Positions 47,413-56,921 are shown, counted from the stretch's first letter. The stretch is DNA of 64,000 bases from Roseiarcus sp963709185 (GCA_963709185.1 CAVPVQ010000018.1:1-64000), one strand, 5' to 3'. The notes: generated by a model from the sequence alone, not told the origin. Program-made: numbers and translations.

Positions 47413-49134
47413 ATGTCGGAAGCTGCGCTCATCGATCGTAATGCCCTGGTCGCCGCCCTTGGCGGGCGATCCGTCGTGCTGGTCGGCATGATGGGGGCGG
47501 GAAAGACCTCCGTCGGCCGACGCCTGGCGGCGCGCCTTGGTCTGCCGTTCGTCGACGCCGACGCCGAGATCGAAGCGGGCGCGCAGATGAGCGTGCCGGA
47601 GATATTCGAGCGGTTTGGCGAGCCCTATTTCCGTGAGGGTGAGCGCAAGGTGGTCGCTCGGCTGCTGGGCGAGGGGCAGAAGGTGCTCGCCACCGGGGGC
47701 GGCGCTTTCATGAACGAGGCGACCCGACGGCGCATCGCCGATTCCGGCGTCTCCATCTGGCTGAAGCCCGATTTCGAAGTGTTGATGCGGCGGGTTCGCA
47801 AAAGGTCGAACCGCCCGTTGCTGAAAACGGCCGACCCGGAGGCGACCCTGCGCCGGATCCTGGAAGAACGCAGCCCGGTCTATGGCCTGGCTGACCTGAC
47901 GTTCGAGCCGCGCGACGGGCCGCATGACGCCGTCGTCGAGGCGATCGTGGCGGCGCTCGGCGCGCATCTGGCGAAGGGGACGGCGGAAGCTTCGCCCAAC
48001 GGCGCCGGCGCGGCGCCGACGGCGCGGCGCGTCGTCGAAGTCGCGCTCGGGGCCCGCGCCTATCGCATCCTGATCGGCGAAGGCCTGATCGCCGAGGCGG
48101 GCGAGCATATCGCGCGCCTCGCGCCGGGCGCGCATTGCGCCGTCGTCACCGACAGCAACGTCGCCGCCGCGCATCTCCCGACCCTCGCCGACTCTCTTGC
48201 GCGGGTCGGGCTGCGGTGTTCGACCATCGTCGTCCCGCCGGGCGAAGCATCGAAATCCTATGAACGATTCGCCGAGGTTTGCGACGGCCTGCTGGCCGCC
48301 CATATCGAGCGGCGCGACGTCGTCGTCGCACTCGGCGGCGGAGTCGTCGGCGACCTCGCGGGCTTCGCCGCCGCAAGCGTGCGGCGCGGGCTTCGCCTTG
48401 TGCAGATTCCCACGAGCCTTCTCGCGCAGGTCAATTCCTCGGTCGGCGGCAAGACCGCGATCAATTCTCGCCACGGCAAGAACCTAGTGGGCGCCTTTCA
48501 TCAGCCGGCCCTGGTCCTGGCCGATATTGGCGCGCTCGACACGCTGAACGCGCGCGAATTTCGCGCCGGCTATGCCGAGATGGTGAAATACGGGCTGATT
48601 GGCGACCGCGCCTTTTTCGATTGGCTGGAGGCCCATTGGCGCGAGGTTCAAGCGGGGGGCGCGGCTCGCCTTCGCGCCATTGCGACGAGTTGCGCCGCCA
48701 AGGCGGCGGTGGTGGCCGCCGACGAAACCGAGCAGGGCGAGCGGGCATTGCTCAATCTTGGCCACACCTTCGCTCACGCCTTTGAACGATTGACCGGCTA
48801 CGACGGGGCGCGCCTCATTCACGGTGAGGCGGTGGCGATCGGCATGGCTTGCGCCTTCCGCTTCTCCCGGGCGCTCGGTCTTTGCACGGGGCAGGACGCG
48901 GTGCGGGTCGAAAATCACCTGCGCGCCGTCGGTCTGCCGACGCGGATCCTTGAAATCCCTGGTCTTCACGCGGAGCCGGAGGCGATCCTGGCGGCCATGC
49001 GTCAGGACAAAAAGGTCGATCGCGGCCGCCTGGTCTTCATTCTCGCCAAGGGGATCGGCGAGAGCTTCGTCGCCCGCGATATCGGCGAGGCGCAAGCGCG
49101 CGACTTTCTGAGCGACGAGCTTGCGCAAAAATAA
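47413..49134 (+). CDS. aroKB: Fused shikimate kinase / 3-dehydroquinate synthase (AroK-AroB)
   Basis: A 573-residue fusion of two shikimate pathway enzymes. Residues about 1-185 are AroK, with Walker A VLVGMMGAGKTSVGRRLA, FVDADAEIE and VLATGGGAFM. Residues about 205-573 are AroB, with VVPPGEASKSYERF, VVALGGGVVGDLAGFAAA, PTSLLAQVNSSVGGKTAIN, NLGHTFAHAFE and LIHGEAVAIGM. A short Ala/Pro linker (about 188-205) joins them. AroB makes dehydroquinate and AroK phosphorylates shikimate; they are not consecutive steps. The ATG at 47413 has GGAAG just upstream. Confidence 0.95.
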   Translation: MSEAALIDRNALVAALGGRSVVLVGMMGAGKTSVGRRLAARLGLPFVDADAEIEAGAQMSVPEIFERFGEPYFREGERKVVARLLGEGQKVLATGGGAFMNEATRRRIADSGVSIWLKPDFEVLMRRVRKRSNRPLLKTADPEATLRRILEERSPVYGLADLTFEPRDGPHDAVVEAIVAALGAHLAKGTAEASPNGAGAAPTARRVVEVALGARAYRILIGEGLIAEAGEHIARLAPGAHCAVVTDSNVAAAHLPTLADSLARVGLRCSTIVVPPGEASKSYERFAEVCDGLLAAHIERRDVVVALGGGVVGDLAGFAAASVRRGLRLVQIPTSLLAQVNSSVGGKTAINSRHGKNLVGAFHQPALVLADIGALDTLNAREFRAGYAEMVKYGLIGDRAFFDWLEAHWREVQAGGAARLRAIATSCAAKAAVVAADETEQGERALLNLGHTFAHAFERLTGYDGARLIHGEAVAIGMACAFRFSRALGLCTGQDAVRVENHLRAVGLPTRILEIPGLHAEPEAILAAMRQDKKVDRGRLVFILAKGIGESFVARDIGEAQARDFLSDELAQK

Positions 49135-49190
49135 TAAAGTTGACGCGACCGCCTGACTGGGACGGGCGCCAGCATCACATCGAGGGCTCC

Positions 49191-50513
49191 ATGTCGCTAA
49201 CCGTCGACGCTTTGATCGTGTTGGCGAGCGTTTTCGCGTCGGCGTTTTTTTCCGGGGCCGAGACCGCGCTCACCGCCGCGTCCCGCGCGCGCATGCACGC
49301 GCTGGAAATGGACGGCGATCAGGCCGCAAAACTGGTCAATCGGCTGATTGCGATGCGCGGACGATTGATCAGCGCGATGCTGTTTGGCAGCCAGATCGTC
49401 AATGTGGCGGCTTCCGCGTTCACCACCAGCGTGCTGGTGGCCCTGGCGGGCGATCGCGGCGTCATCTACGCGACCGTCATCATGACGGTGCTGGTCGTCA
49501 TCTTCGGCGAAGTCCTGCCCAAGACCATCGCCATCGCTTATGCCGATCGGGTCTCGCTGTTCATCGCGCCGGTCGTGTCGTTTTTCGTAACGATATTCTG
49601 GCCGGTGGTCGCGGCCGTGGAAACTCTCGTGCGCGGGCTTCTCTGGCTGTTCGGCGTCCACGCGAGCGAACGCCACACGGCCGCCTCGGGACACGAGGAA
49701 CTGCGCGGCGCCGTCGATCTTCTGCATCGCGAGGGCGGCGTCGCGCGTTCGGAGCGCGACATGTTCGGCGGGCTTCTCGAGCTTGGCGAGATCGAAGTGT
49801 CCGACGTGATGATTCACCGGACCAACATGCGCACCATCAACGCCGACCTGCCCCCGCGCGAACTGGTGCGCGAGGTGCTCGCCTCGCCCTATACGCGATT
49901 GCCGCTGTGGCGCGGCGCGCCGGACAATATCATCGGCGTCCTGCACGCCAAGGATCTGTTCCGCGCGGTGGCGTCCGCCGGCGGCGATTCAAGCCGCATC
50001 AACATCGAGGACATCGCGCTCGAAGCCTGGTTCGTGCCGGACACCACGACGTTGCGCGATCAGTTGCAGGCGTTCCTGCGCCGCAAGACCCATTTCGCGC
50101 TGGTCGTCGATGAATATGGCGTGGTGATGGGGCTGGTGACGCTCGAAGACATCATCGAAGAGATTGTCGGCGACATCAAGGACGAGCACGACGTTGCGGT
50201 TCCCGGCATGCGACCGCAGCCGGACGGATCGGTCGTCACCGAGGGATCGGTGACCATCCGCGATCTCAACCGGGCGATGGACTGGGCGCTCCCCGACGAG
50301 GAGGCGACGACGATCGCCGGCCTGGTGATTCACGAAGCGCGCGCGATCCCCGAACCCAAACAGGCCTTCGTCTTCCACGGGTTCCGGTTCGAGGTTTTGC
50401 GCAAGAACCGCAACCGCATCACGGCGCTGCGCATCTCGCCCGTCGCGGCGCCGGCGGCGAAGAGCGCTGAGAAAGATCCGGACCTCGAAGGCGATGCGGC
50501 GATGCGCGACTGA
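49191..50513 (+). CDS. CNNM/CorC-HlyC family transmembrane protein (hemolysin-like)
   Basis: A 440-residue protein with an N-terminal DUF21/CNNM domain of about four helices (about 1-175), a CBS pair (about 195-325, with VVDEYGVVMGLVTLEDIIEEIVGDIKDEHD) and the C-terminal CorC_HlyC domain (about 335-425). These proteins affect Mg2+/Co2+ transport; the hemolysin name is historical. The ATG at 49191 has GAGGG upstream. It follows aroKB by 56 bases, the usual rhizobial neighbour of aroB. Confidence 0.92.
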   Translation: MSLTVDALIVLASVFASAFFSGAETALTAASRARMHALEMDGDQAAKLVNRLIAMRGRLISAMLFGSQIVNVAASAFTTSVLVALAGDRGVIYATVIMTVLVVIFGEVLPKTIAIAYADRVSLFIAPVVSFFVTIFWPVVAAVETLVRGLLWLFGVHASERHTAASGHEELRGAVDLLHREGGVARSERDMFGGLLELGEIEVSDVMIHRTNMRTINADLPPRELVREVLASPYTRLPLWRGAPDNIIGVLHAKDLFRAVASAGGDSSRINIEDIALEAWFVPDTTTLRDQLQAFLRRKTHFALVVDEYGVVMGLVTLEDIIEEIVGDIKDEHDVAVPGMRPQPDGSVVTEGSVTIRDLNRAMDWALPDEEATTIAGLVIHEARAIPEPKQAFVFHGFRFEVLRKNRNRITALRISPVAAPAAKSAEKDPDLEGDAAMRD

Positions 50514-50553
50514 CGTCAGGGGGCGGGCTGCGCCGCCAACGTCATTCCGCAGC

Positions 50554-51324
50554 TCACCTCGCGATGGCGACGGCCTCGATCGTCATCGTGTCGATCGCGA
50601 ATCCTCCGTCCGCGGCGATTGCGAAATGGTCGCGGACGGCGGCGCTGGCCTGCGCCTGAAGCATGAGGATCGCCGCCACGCAGGTCTGCGACGTCTGGGT
50701 GCGCTCGGTCCACGAGGCGAAATCCAGCGGCAATTTGCGCGCCGTGAGTCCGGTCGCGGAAAAGCCCGAGCGGCCAAGCGCCGCCATCCATTCGGCGGCG
50801 CTGTAGTTGCGCACGTGCGAGGCGTCGCGCAACAGCTCGATCGTCTGCAAATGCGTGTCGAGCAAAGGATCGGAGGGAGCGACGCAATCGGCGAGGACCG
50901 CGCGACCGCCCGCTTTCAGCACCCGCCGGGCTTCCCGCAGTCCCGCCTCCATATCGCGCCAATGGTGGGCGGTGTATCGACACAACAGGATGTCGAAGGA
51001 AGCGTCCCCGAAGGGAAGGCGCTCCGCCGCGCCCTGTTGCACGACGATATTGTTCAATCCGCGCTCGCTCGCCGCGCGTTTGACATGCGCCAGCATATCC
51101 GGCGTCAGGTCGCAGGCGACGACCTCGCGCACATGCGGCGCGACGCGGTAGCTGACATGGCCGCCGCCGCATCCCAGATCCAGCACGCGGGCATCCCCGC
51201 ATCCGCGCGCGAAGGCTTCGATTTGATCGAGATCGGCGCCGGCGCTGTGGACCGCGCTGCTGACATAGGCCGCCGCCCGCGGCGCATAGTGCTTCGTCAC
51301 AAACTCATGCTGGGTGTCGCTCAT
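50554..51324 (-). CDS. SAM-dependent methyltransferase (UbiE/Methyltransf_11 type)
   Basis: A 256-residue class I methyltransferase. Motif I is ARVLDLGCGGGHVSYRVA; CDLTPDML, FGDASFDILLCRYTAHHW and EARRVLKAGGRAVLADCV follow. Closest in pattern to UbiE-like enzymes but the substrate is not deducible. It is divergent from a MmyB-like regulator, and a palindrome in the gap may control both. Confidence 0.88.
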   Translation of the reverse strand: MSDTQHEFVTKHYAPRAAAYVSSAVHSAGADLDQIEAFARGCGDARVLDLGCGGGHVSYRVAPHVREVVACDLTPDMLAHVKRAASERGLNNIVVQQGAAERLPFGDASFDILLCRYTAHHWRDMEAGLREARRVLKAGGRAVLADCVAPSDPLLDTHLQTIELLRDASHVRNYSAAEWMAALGRSGFSATGLTARKLPLDFASWTERTQTSQTCVAAILMLQAQASAAVRDHFAIAADGGFAIDTMTIEAVAIAR

Positions 51325-51364
51325 TGCGCTTCTCCTGTGCGGATGACCGTTCTCCGCCTATCTT

Positions 51365-51381
51365 TAACCTGTTACAAGTTA
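51365..51381. promoter_or_regulatory. 17-bp operator-like palindrome between methyltransferase and MmyB-like gene
   Basis: TAACCTGTTACAAGTTA matches its own reverse complement at 14 of 17 positions, including the whole outer arms TAAC/GTTA. It sits in the 88-base gap, 32 bases before the regulator start. Sites of this kind are expected for a divergent regulator that controls its neighbour and itself. Confidence 0.55.
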
Positions 51382-51412
51382 GCTTCTTATCCTGGTATAA
51401 AGTGTTCCCCGG

Positions 51413-52216
51413 ATGCTGCTGCCCGTCGACCAACGTCGTCTTCTCGGCGCCTTTCTGAGGCGCCGCCGCGAGCAATTGCGCGCCGCTGACGTCGATCTGC
51501 CGGCAAGTCGTTCGGAGCGCCGGCGGACGCCCGGCCTTCGCCGCGAGGAGATGGCGCAGATTTCCGGAATGAGCCCGACCTGGTACGCCTGGATCGAGCA
51601 GGGGCGGGATATCTCCGTGTCCTCGGCGTCGTTGGCGCGGCTGGCGGCGGCGATGCGGCTGACGCCGGCCGAACGAGGCTACATGTTCGAACTCGCGCGT
51701 CGGCGCGATCCCGCCGAATCGTCGGGGCGGCTCGAGGAGAATGAGCCTTCCCGCGCCTTGCGCGACGCCTTGAACGCGATGACCGCGCCGGCCTATCTGC
51801 TTGACGGACTGTGGCGTGCGCGCGCGTGGAACGAACCGGCCGGACGGCTGTTCAGCGATTGGCTGGGGAGCGGCGAGCCCAGTCTGTTGAACTACGTTTT
51901 CCTCAGCGACGGCGCGCGCATATTCATCGCGGACTGGGAAAACCGCGCGCGGCGTCTGGTCGCCGAGCTGCGCGCCGATACCGGGCGGCGGCCTGACGAT
52001 CCCGCGTTGCGCGCGTTGGTCGATCGCTTGCGGACGGTCAGTTCGGATTTTGCGGCGTTCTGGAGCGATCATGCCGTTTTGGCGCGTGAGGGCGGCGCGC
52101 GCGCGTTCAATCATCCGCTGGACGGCGCGCTGAGCTACGAACAGGTCACACTGACGCCTGGCGGCCAGACCGACTACAAGTTGGTCATGCTGCTTGGCCC
52201 GCGAGCCCAAAGGTGA
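51413..52216 (+). CDS. Helix-turn-helix transcriptional regulator, MmyB-like ligand domain
   Basis: A 267-residue regulator. The N-terminal XRE-type helix-turn-helix covers about 8-90 (LGAFLRRRREQLR, GLRREEMAQISGMSPTWYAWIEQGR). The C-terminal half fits the MmyB-like PAS-type ligand domain (PAYLLDGLWRARAWNEPAGRLF, DWENRARRLVAELRAD, FNHPLDGALSYEQVTL). Proteins like this often control a divergent enzyme gene, here the methyltransferase. No clear Shine-Dalgarno precedes the ATG. Confidence 0.92.
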   Translation: MLLPVDQRRLLGAFLRRRREQLRAADVDLPASRSERRRTPGLRREEMAQISGMSPTWYAWIEQGRDISVSSASLARLAAAMRLTPAERGYMFELARRRDPAESSGRLEENEPSRALRDALNAMTAPAYLLDGLWRARAWNEPAGRLFSDWLGSGEPSLLNYVFLSDGARIFIADWENRARRLVAELRADTGRRPDDPALRALVDRLRTVSSDFAAFWSDHAVLAREGGARAFNHPLDGALSYEQVTLTPGGQTDYKLVMLLGPRAQR

Positions 52217-52252
52217 CCTCGCCGCGCGAGCGCGCAACCCATCCTCGTCGTT

Positions 52253-52942
52253 CTACGCAGCGCCAACGAGCGCCGGCAGTTCGGAAAGGGATTTCACCTC
52301 CCGATCCGGCGCGCCGGGAAGCCGCTCGGGCCGCTGGCCGGTTCGATTGCACCAGACCACCCGCATCCCGAACGCCGAAGCCGCGTGCGCGTCCCACGCG
52401 TTCGACGACTGAAAGGCGATCGCGGAGGCGGGCAGGCCGAGTCGGTCGAGCGCGAGTTGATACACCTTCGGGTGCGGCTTGTAGACGCCGACCTCCTCGA
52501 CCGAAAGCACAGCGTCGAACATTCCGCCGAGTTGCGCGCCGGCGACCGCCGCGCCGAGCATCGCCGGCGTGCCGTTCGAAAGTATCGCCAGTCGCAGGCC
52601 GGCGGACTTGAGGCGACGCAGCGCCGTGGGCGCCTCCGGAAAGGCGTCGAGCGTCATGTAGAGCTGCAACAGGCGCTCGCGCAGGTCGGGGTTATCGATC
52701 CCCAACGTTTCGAGCGCGAAGTCAAGGGCTTCGCTGGTCACTTGGAGGAAGTTGGCGTGTCGACCCTGCGCCGCCCGCAGCCAGGTGTATTGCAGCTGTT
52801 TTTCGCGCCACAGCGCAGTCAGGGGCGCCGCCCGGTCGCCAAGCGCGCCCGCGCAGCCCCGCGCCGCCGAAGCCAGATCGAACAGGGTGCCATAGGCGTC
52901 AAAGACGCAGGCCCGGACGCCCTCGAGCGGTTTCAATGTCAT
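52253..52942 (-). CDS. Haloacid dehalogenase type II
   Basis: A 229-residue HAD hydrolase. Motif I is VFDAYGTLFD (nucleophile Asp about 14), motif II ILSNGTP, motif III KPHPKVYQLAL, and FQSSNAWDAHAASAFGMRVVWCNR is characteristic of L-2-haloacid dehalogenases. It would convert 2-haloacids to 2-hydroxyacids with inversion. The ATG has a strong GGGGGAG site 4 bases upstream. Confidence 0.92.
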   Translation of the reverse strand: MTLKPLEGVRACVFDAYGTLFDLASAARGCAGALGDRAAPLTALWREKQLQYTWLRAAQGRHANFLQVTSEALDFALETLGIDNPDLRERLLQLYMTLDAFPEAPTALRRLKSAGLRLAILSNGTPAMLGAAVAGAQLGGMFDAVLSVEEVGVYKPHPKVYQLALDRLGLPASAIAFQSSNAWDAHAASAFGMRVVWCNRTGQRPERLPGAPDREVKSLSELPALVGAA

Positions 52943-53109
52943 CTGCTCCCCCTTTGGACGCCTGCGCGCGGCGCATCGCCGATTCGGCGGCGCGCCGCAA
53001 GTTTGGACGCGACGCCGGATGGCTTTCCAGCATCGCCGCGTTGCCGGGGCCGCCCTCGTCCCCTATATAGGCGCGCAGCAAGGCGGGCGCTGGCCCGGCA
53101 AGAGGGTTC

Positions 53110-54219
53110 ATGTCCTGGAACAATCAAGGCGGCGGTCCGTGGCGTTCCGGGCAGGGGCCGTGGGGGCAGGGATCGGGCGGACTGCAGCCTCCGGGCGATC
53201 TCGAAGAGCTGCTGCGCCGTCTGCAGGCGGGTTTGCGCGGGCTGCTCCCGAGCGGGGGCGGCACGGCCGGGCGCGGCGCGATATTTCTTGCGCTCATCGT
53301 CGTCTTGTTGTGGTTCGCTTGGGGTTATTACACTGTCCAGCCCAACGAAATCGGGATCAATCTGGTGTTCGGCCAGTACACCGGCAAGACCAAAGCGGGC
53401 CTCAACTATAATTGGCCATGGCCGATCGGGACGGTGATCAAGGCGCCGGTCTGGGACCAGAAGATCACCGAGGTGGGCTATCGCGGCGAGGGCGAGCCGG
53501 GGGCTGAAAATGGCCGCACCCGAGCCCAGGCCCCTGAGGAAAGCCTGATGCTGACCGGCGATCAAAACATCGTTGACGTCCAGTTCCGCGTCAGCTGGCA
53601 GATCGACCCGGAAAAGCCCCAGGATTTTGTCTTCAACATTCGCCATCCCGAAGAGACCGTGAAGGCGGTGGCCGAAAGCGTCATGCGCGAGGTCGTGGGC
53701 CTCAAGACGATCGACGGCATCCTCACCACCGATCGCAAGTCGATCGAACCGGACGCTCAGGCGCGGATGCAGAAAGTGCTTAACGACTATCATGCCGGCG
53801 TTCTCGTCAAGCAGGTTCAGCTTCAGTCGGTCGACGCTCCGGCCCAGGTCCTGTCCGCCTATCGCGATGTGACGGCCGCCCAGCAGGATCAGCAGCGCGC
53901 GGTCAATGAGGCGGAGACTTACGCCAACCGCGTCGTGCCAGAAGCGGAAGGCGGAGCGGCGCGCATCAGACTGGAAGCCCAGGCCTACCGTCAGCAGACG
54001 GTCGCCGAAGCCACCGGGCAGACCTCACGCTTCAACCAGGTCTATGCGCAATACAAGAACGCGCCTGGCGTCACTCGCGAGCGGATGTATCTGGAGACGA
54101 TGGAGCGGGTTCTCGGCGCGATGGACAAAATAATCCTCGACACCAGCGCGGGCAGTTCGCCGGTGCCTTATTTGTCGCTCGACGCGCAGCAGCGCAAATC
54201 GGGCGGAGCCGTCAAATGA
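53110..54219 (+). CDS. hflK: HflK, FtsH protease modulator
   Basis: A 369-residue SPFH protein. A Gly/Trp-rich N-terminus (about 1-50) precedes one membrane helix (about 57-75) and the SPFH/band 7 domain (about 78-260, with GDQNIVDVQFRVSWQI). HflK and HflC form a large periplasmic cage on FtsH. Its stop overlaps hflC by 4 bases. The start has AGAGGG upstream. Confidence 0.95.
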   Translation: MSWNNQGGGPWRSGQGPWGQGSGGLQPPGDLEELLRRLQAGLRGLLPSGGGTAGRGAIFLALIVVLLWFAWGYYTVQPNEIGINLVFGQYTGKTKAGLNYNWPWPIGTVIKAPVWDQKITEVGYRGEGEPGAENGRTRAQAPEESLMLTGDQNIVDVQFRVSWQIDPEKPQDFVFNIRHPEETVKAVAESVMREVVGLKTIDGILTTDRKSIEPDAQARMQKVLNDYHAGVLVKQVQLQSVDAPAQVLSAYRDVTAAQQDQQRAVNEAETYANRVVPEAEGGAARIRLEAQAYRQQTVAEATGQTSRFNQVYAQYKNAPGVTRERMYLETMERVLGAMDKIILDTSAGSSPVPYLSLDAQQRKSGGAVK

Positions 54220-55136
54220 AAAATCCACTGACCGGTTTGGCGCTCGTGGTCGCGGCGATCGTCGTCATTGTGGTTGGGTCCGGCGCGTTTTTCACCATCA
54301 ACCCGACCGAACAGGCTTTGGTCCTGCGGTTTGGCCAGCCGGTGCGCGATCCGATCGATGCGACGGGTCTCTTTGTCAAATGGCCGTTCATCGATTCGGT
54401 GATTTATATCGACAAACGCATTCTCGACCTTGACGAGTCCCGGCAGGAAGTGCTGGTCGCCGACAACCAGCGCCTGGAAGTCGACGCGTTCATGCGTTAC
54501 CGGATTTCCGACGCCCTGCGGTTTTACCAGTCTGTCGGCTCGATCCAGGGGGCGAACGCCCAACTCGGCGGCATGCTCAATTCCGCGCTGCGCCGAACCT
54601 TGGGCGATGCGTCGATCACCGACATCGTGCGGGACAAGCGCGACGCGCTGATGAGCGACATTCGCGATCAGGTGAAATCGGGAGCCGAGCGCTTCGGCCT
54701 GGACGTGGTCGATGTGCGAATCAAACGCGCCGACCTGCCGCCGGAGAATTCGGAGGCGGTGTTCCACCGCATGCAGACCGAGCGCCAGCAACGGGCGGCG
54801 AAGTTCCGCGCGCAAGGCTCCCAGCAAAGTCAGCAGATCAAGGCCGAGGCCGACCGCCACGTGACCGTCACCATCGCCCAGGCGCAGCAGGAAGCCGACC
54901 AGATCAGAGGCCAGGGGGACGCCGAAAGAAATCGAATTTTTGCAGAGAGCTACGGCAAGGATCCCGACTTTTTCGCGTTCTATCGCTCGATGCAGGCTTA
55001 CGAGACCGGTCTGAAAGGCGGCGATTCGCGCATTGTCATGAGCCCCAAGTCGGATTTCTTCCGCTATTTCACGACGCCGACGCCCACCGAGGCGCCTGTG
55101 GGCAACGCGACGCCAGAAACCCAAACGGTTAAGTAG
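54216..55136 (+). CDS. hflC: HflC, FtsH protease modulator
   Basis: A 306-residue SPFH protein with an N-terminal membrane helix (about 6-26) and the band 7 domain (NPTEQALVLRFGQPV, VDAFMRYRISDALRFY, MQTERQQRAAKFRAQGSQQSQ). It pairs with HflK. A DUF2065 gene that often follows hflC in alphaproteobacteria is missing here; the 240 bases to degP hold a 7-bp hairpin at 55219-55240 without a T tract and no convincing gene. Confidence 0.95.
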   Translation: MKNPLTGLALVVAAIVVIVVGSGAFFTINPTEQALVLRFGQPVRDPIDATGLFVKWPFIDSVIYIDKRILDLDESRQEVLVADNQRLEVDAFMRYRISDALRFYQSVGSIQGANAQLGGMLNSALRRTLGDASITDIVRDKRDALMSDIRDQVKSGAERFGLDVVDVRIKRADLPPENSEAVFHRMQTERQQRAAKFRAQGSQQSQQIKAEADRHVTVTIAQAQQEADQIRGQGDAERNRIFAESYGKDPDFFAFYRSMQAYETGLKGGDSRIVMSPKSDFFRYFTTPTPTEAPVGNATPETQTVK

Positions 55137-55376
55137 CTTGCGCGATCTTTTGGACCGTTCTCGGCCCTGGCGTCGCGACCGAGGATATGCTTTTGCAGGA
55201 TTCGCCCGGTCGGTGCGTCGCCGCCTGTTTGACGGCGGCGCGACGGGCTATATGAGTCACGCGGTGTTGTGAACGGGAGTTGACGGCGAGCGCCGCATCC
55301 GCCGCTTTTGCGACAAGATTGTTGTTCAGTTGTAAAATCAATACTCAAGAAGTATCGGCTCCAGGAGAAGCACGCC

Positions 55377-56921
55377 ATGCGCGTCGTCCAAATGTCCGCC
55401 CCGGTCCTTGCTCGGCCGGTCCCTTCCCGGCCAGCCCTCATGCGGCTTGGTCGGCGTGCGGCGTTCGCATCGGCGCTTGTCGCCGGCCTTGTGGCGGCGC
55501 CCGTTCTGGCGCCCGTCAAGCCGGCCATGGCGCAAGCCCGTCCCGCCTCCCTGGCCGATCTGGTCGACAGCGTCGCCGAGGCGGTGGTGAACATTTCGGC
55601 GACGCAGACGGTCGAAGAGAAGCAAACGGATGCGGCGCCCGACCTGCCGAAGGGAACGCCGTTTGACGACATGTTCGAGCAGTTCTTCCGAAACCACGGT
55701 CAGAACGGCGAAGCCCCGCGTCCGCGCAAGACGAGCTCGCTGGGCTCCGGCTTCGTCATCGACGCCTCCGGAATCATCATCACCAACAACCATGTCGTCG
55801 GCGACGCCAACGACATCATGGTTATCTTCACCGATGGGCGTAAACTGAAGGCGGAGATCGTCGGCAAGGATCCGAAGGTCGATGTCGCGGTGCTGCGCGT
55901 CAAGAGCGACAAGCCGCTCAAAACCGTCAAGTTCGGCGACAGCGACAAGATGCGGGTTGGCGACGGCGTGATGGCGGTCGGCAATCCGTTCGGCCTCGGG
56001 GAGACGGTCACCGCCGGCATCGTCTCGGCGCGCAACCGCAATATCGATAGCGGGCCTTACGACAATTTCATTCAAACCGACGCCTCGATCAACAAGGGCA
56101 ATTCGGGCGGCCCGCTGTTCAACATGGCGGGCGAGGTCATCGGCATCAATACGGCGATCCTGTCGCCGTCGGGCGGCTCGATCGGCATCGGCTTCGCCAC
56201 GCCGTCGGCGACGGTCGTGCCGGTGATCGCCCAACTTGAGCAATTTCACGAAACGCGGCGCGGCTGGCTCGGGGTTCGCATCCAGAATGTCGACGATTCG
56301 ATCGCCGAGAGCCTGGGGCTCGGCACGGCGCGAGGTGCGCTGGTCGCCGGCGTTGACGATCACGGCCCGGCCAAGCCGGCGGGCCTGTTGACCGGCGACG
56401 TGATCGTCAAGTTCGATGGCAAGGACATCAAGGAGTCTCGCGACTTGCCCAAACTCGTGGCGTCGCTGCCCGTCGGCAAGGAAGTCGACGTCGTCGTCGT
56501 CCGCAAGGGCCAGGAAATTACCAAGACGGTCAAGCTTGGCCGCCTCGAGGACGGCGAGAAGGCCGCCGCCGCTGCCGCCAATGGCAATGGAGACGAGGAG
56601 ACGAACGCCGAGAAGAAGGCCATATCGAAGGCCTTCGGCATGGAGCTTTCGGGTCTTTCCGACGAGGCGCGCAAGACGTTCCGGATCAAGGACGGGGTCA
56701 AGGGCGTGGTTATCGCCTCCGTCGAGGCCAATTCGCCCGCCGCGGAGAAGGGCTTGCAGGCCGGCGAAGTCATCGAAGAAGTCAACCAACTCGCGGTGAG
56801 CCAGCCCGCCGAGGTGAGCAAGACGATCGACGCGCTCAAACAGGCCGGCAAGAAGTCGGCGCTGCTGCTTGTCGCCAACGGGAATGGCGACGTTCGCTTT
56901 GTCGCGCTGGCGATCCAATAG
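55377..56921 (+). CDS. degP: Periplasmic Do-family serine protease (DegP/HtrA)
   Basis: A 514-residue protease/chaperone. A signal peptide ends near AMAQA (about 45-50). The trypsin-like triad is visible: His in ITNNHVVGDA, Asp in KVDVAVLRV and Ser in NKGNSGGPLF. Two PDZ domains follow (about 280-370 and 415-500). It degrades misfolded envelope proteins. AGGAG lies 10 bases before the ATG. It follows hflKC in the usual rhizobial order and probably has its own promoter in the 240-base gap. Confidence 0.95.
   Translation: MRVVQMSAPVLARPVPSRPALMRLGRRAAFASALVAGLVAAPVLAPVKPAMAQARPASLADLVDSVAEAVVNISATQTVEEKQTDAAPDLPKGTPFDDMFEQFFRNHGQNGEAPRPRKTSSLGSGFVIDASGIIITNNHVVGDANDIMVIFTDGRKLKAEIVGKDPKVDVAVLRVKSDKPLKTVKFGDSDKMRVGDGVMAVGNPFGLGETVTAGIVSARNRNIDSGPYDNFIQTDASINKGNSGGPLFNMAGEVIGINTAILSPSGGSIGIGFATPSATVVPVIAQLEQFHETRRGWLGVRIQNVDDSIAESLGLGTARGALVAGVDDHGPAKPAGLLTGDVIVKFDGKDIKESRDLPKLVASLPVGKEVDVVVVRKGQEITKTVKLGRLEDGEKAAAAAANGNGDEETNAEKKAISKAFGMELSGLSDEARKTFRIKDGVKGVVIASVEANSPAAEKGLQAGEVIEEVNQLAVSQPAEVSKTIDALKQAGKKSALLLVANGNGDVRFVALAIQ

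Noticed and set aside
55187..55255. 22-codon frame MLLQDSPGRCVAACLTAARR between hflC and degP
   Set aside because: Too short to judge, not the DUF2065 protein expected there, and overlaps a hairpin.
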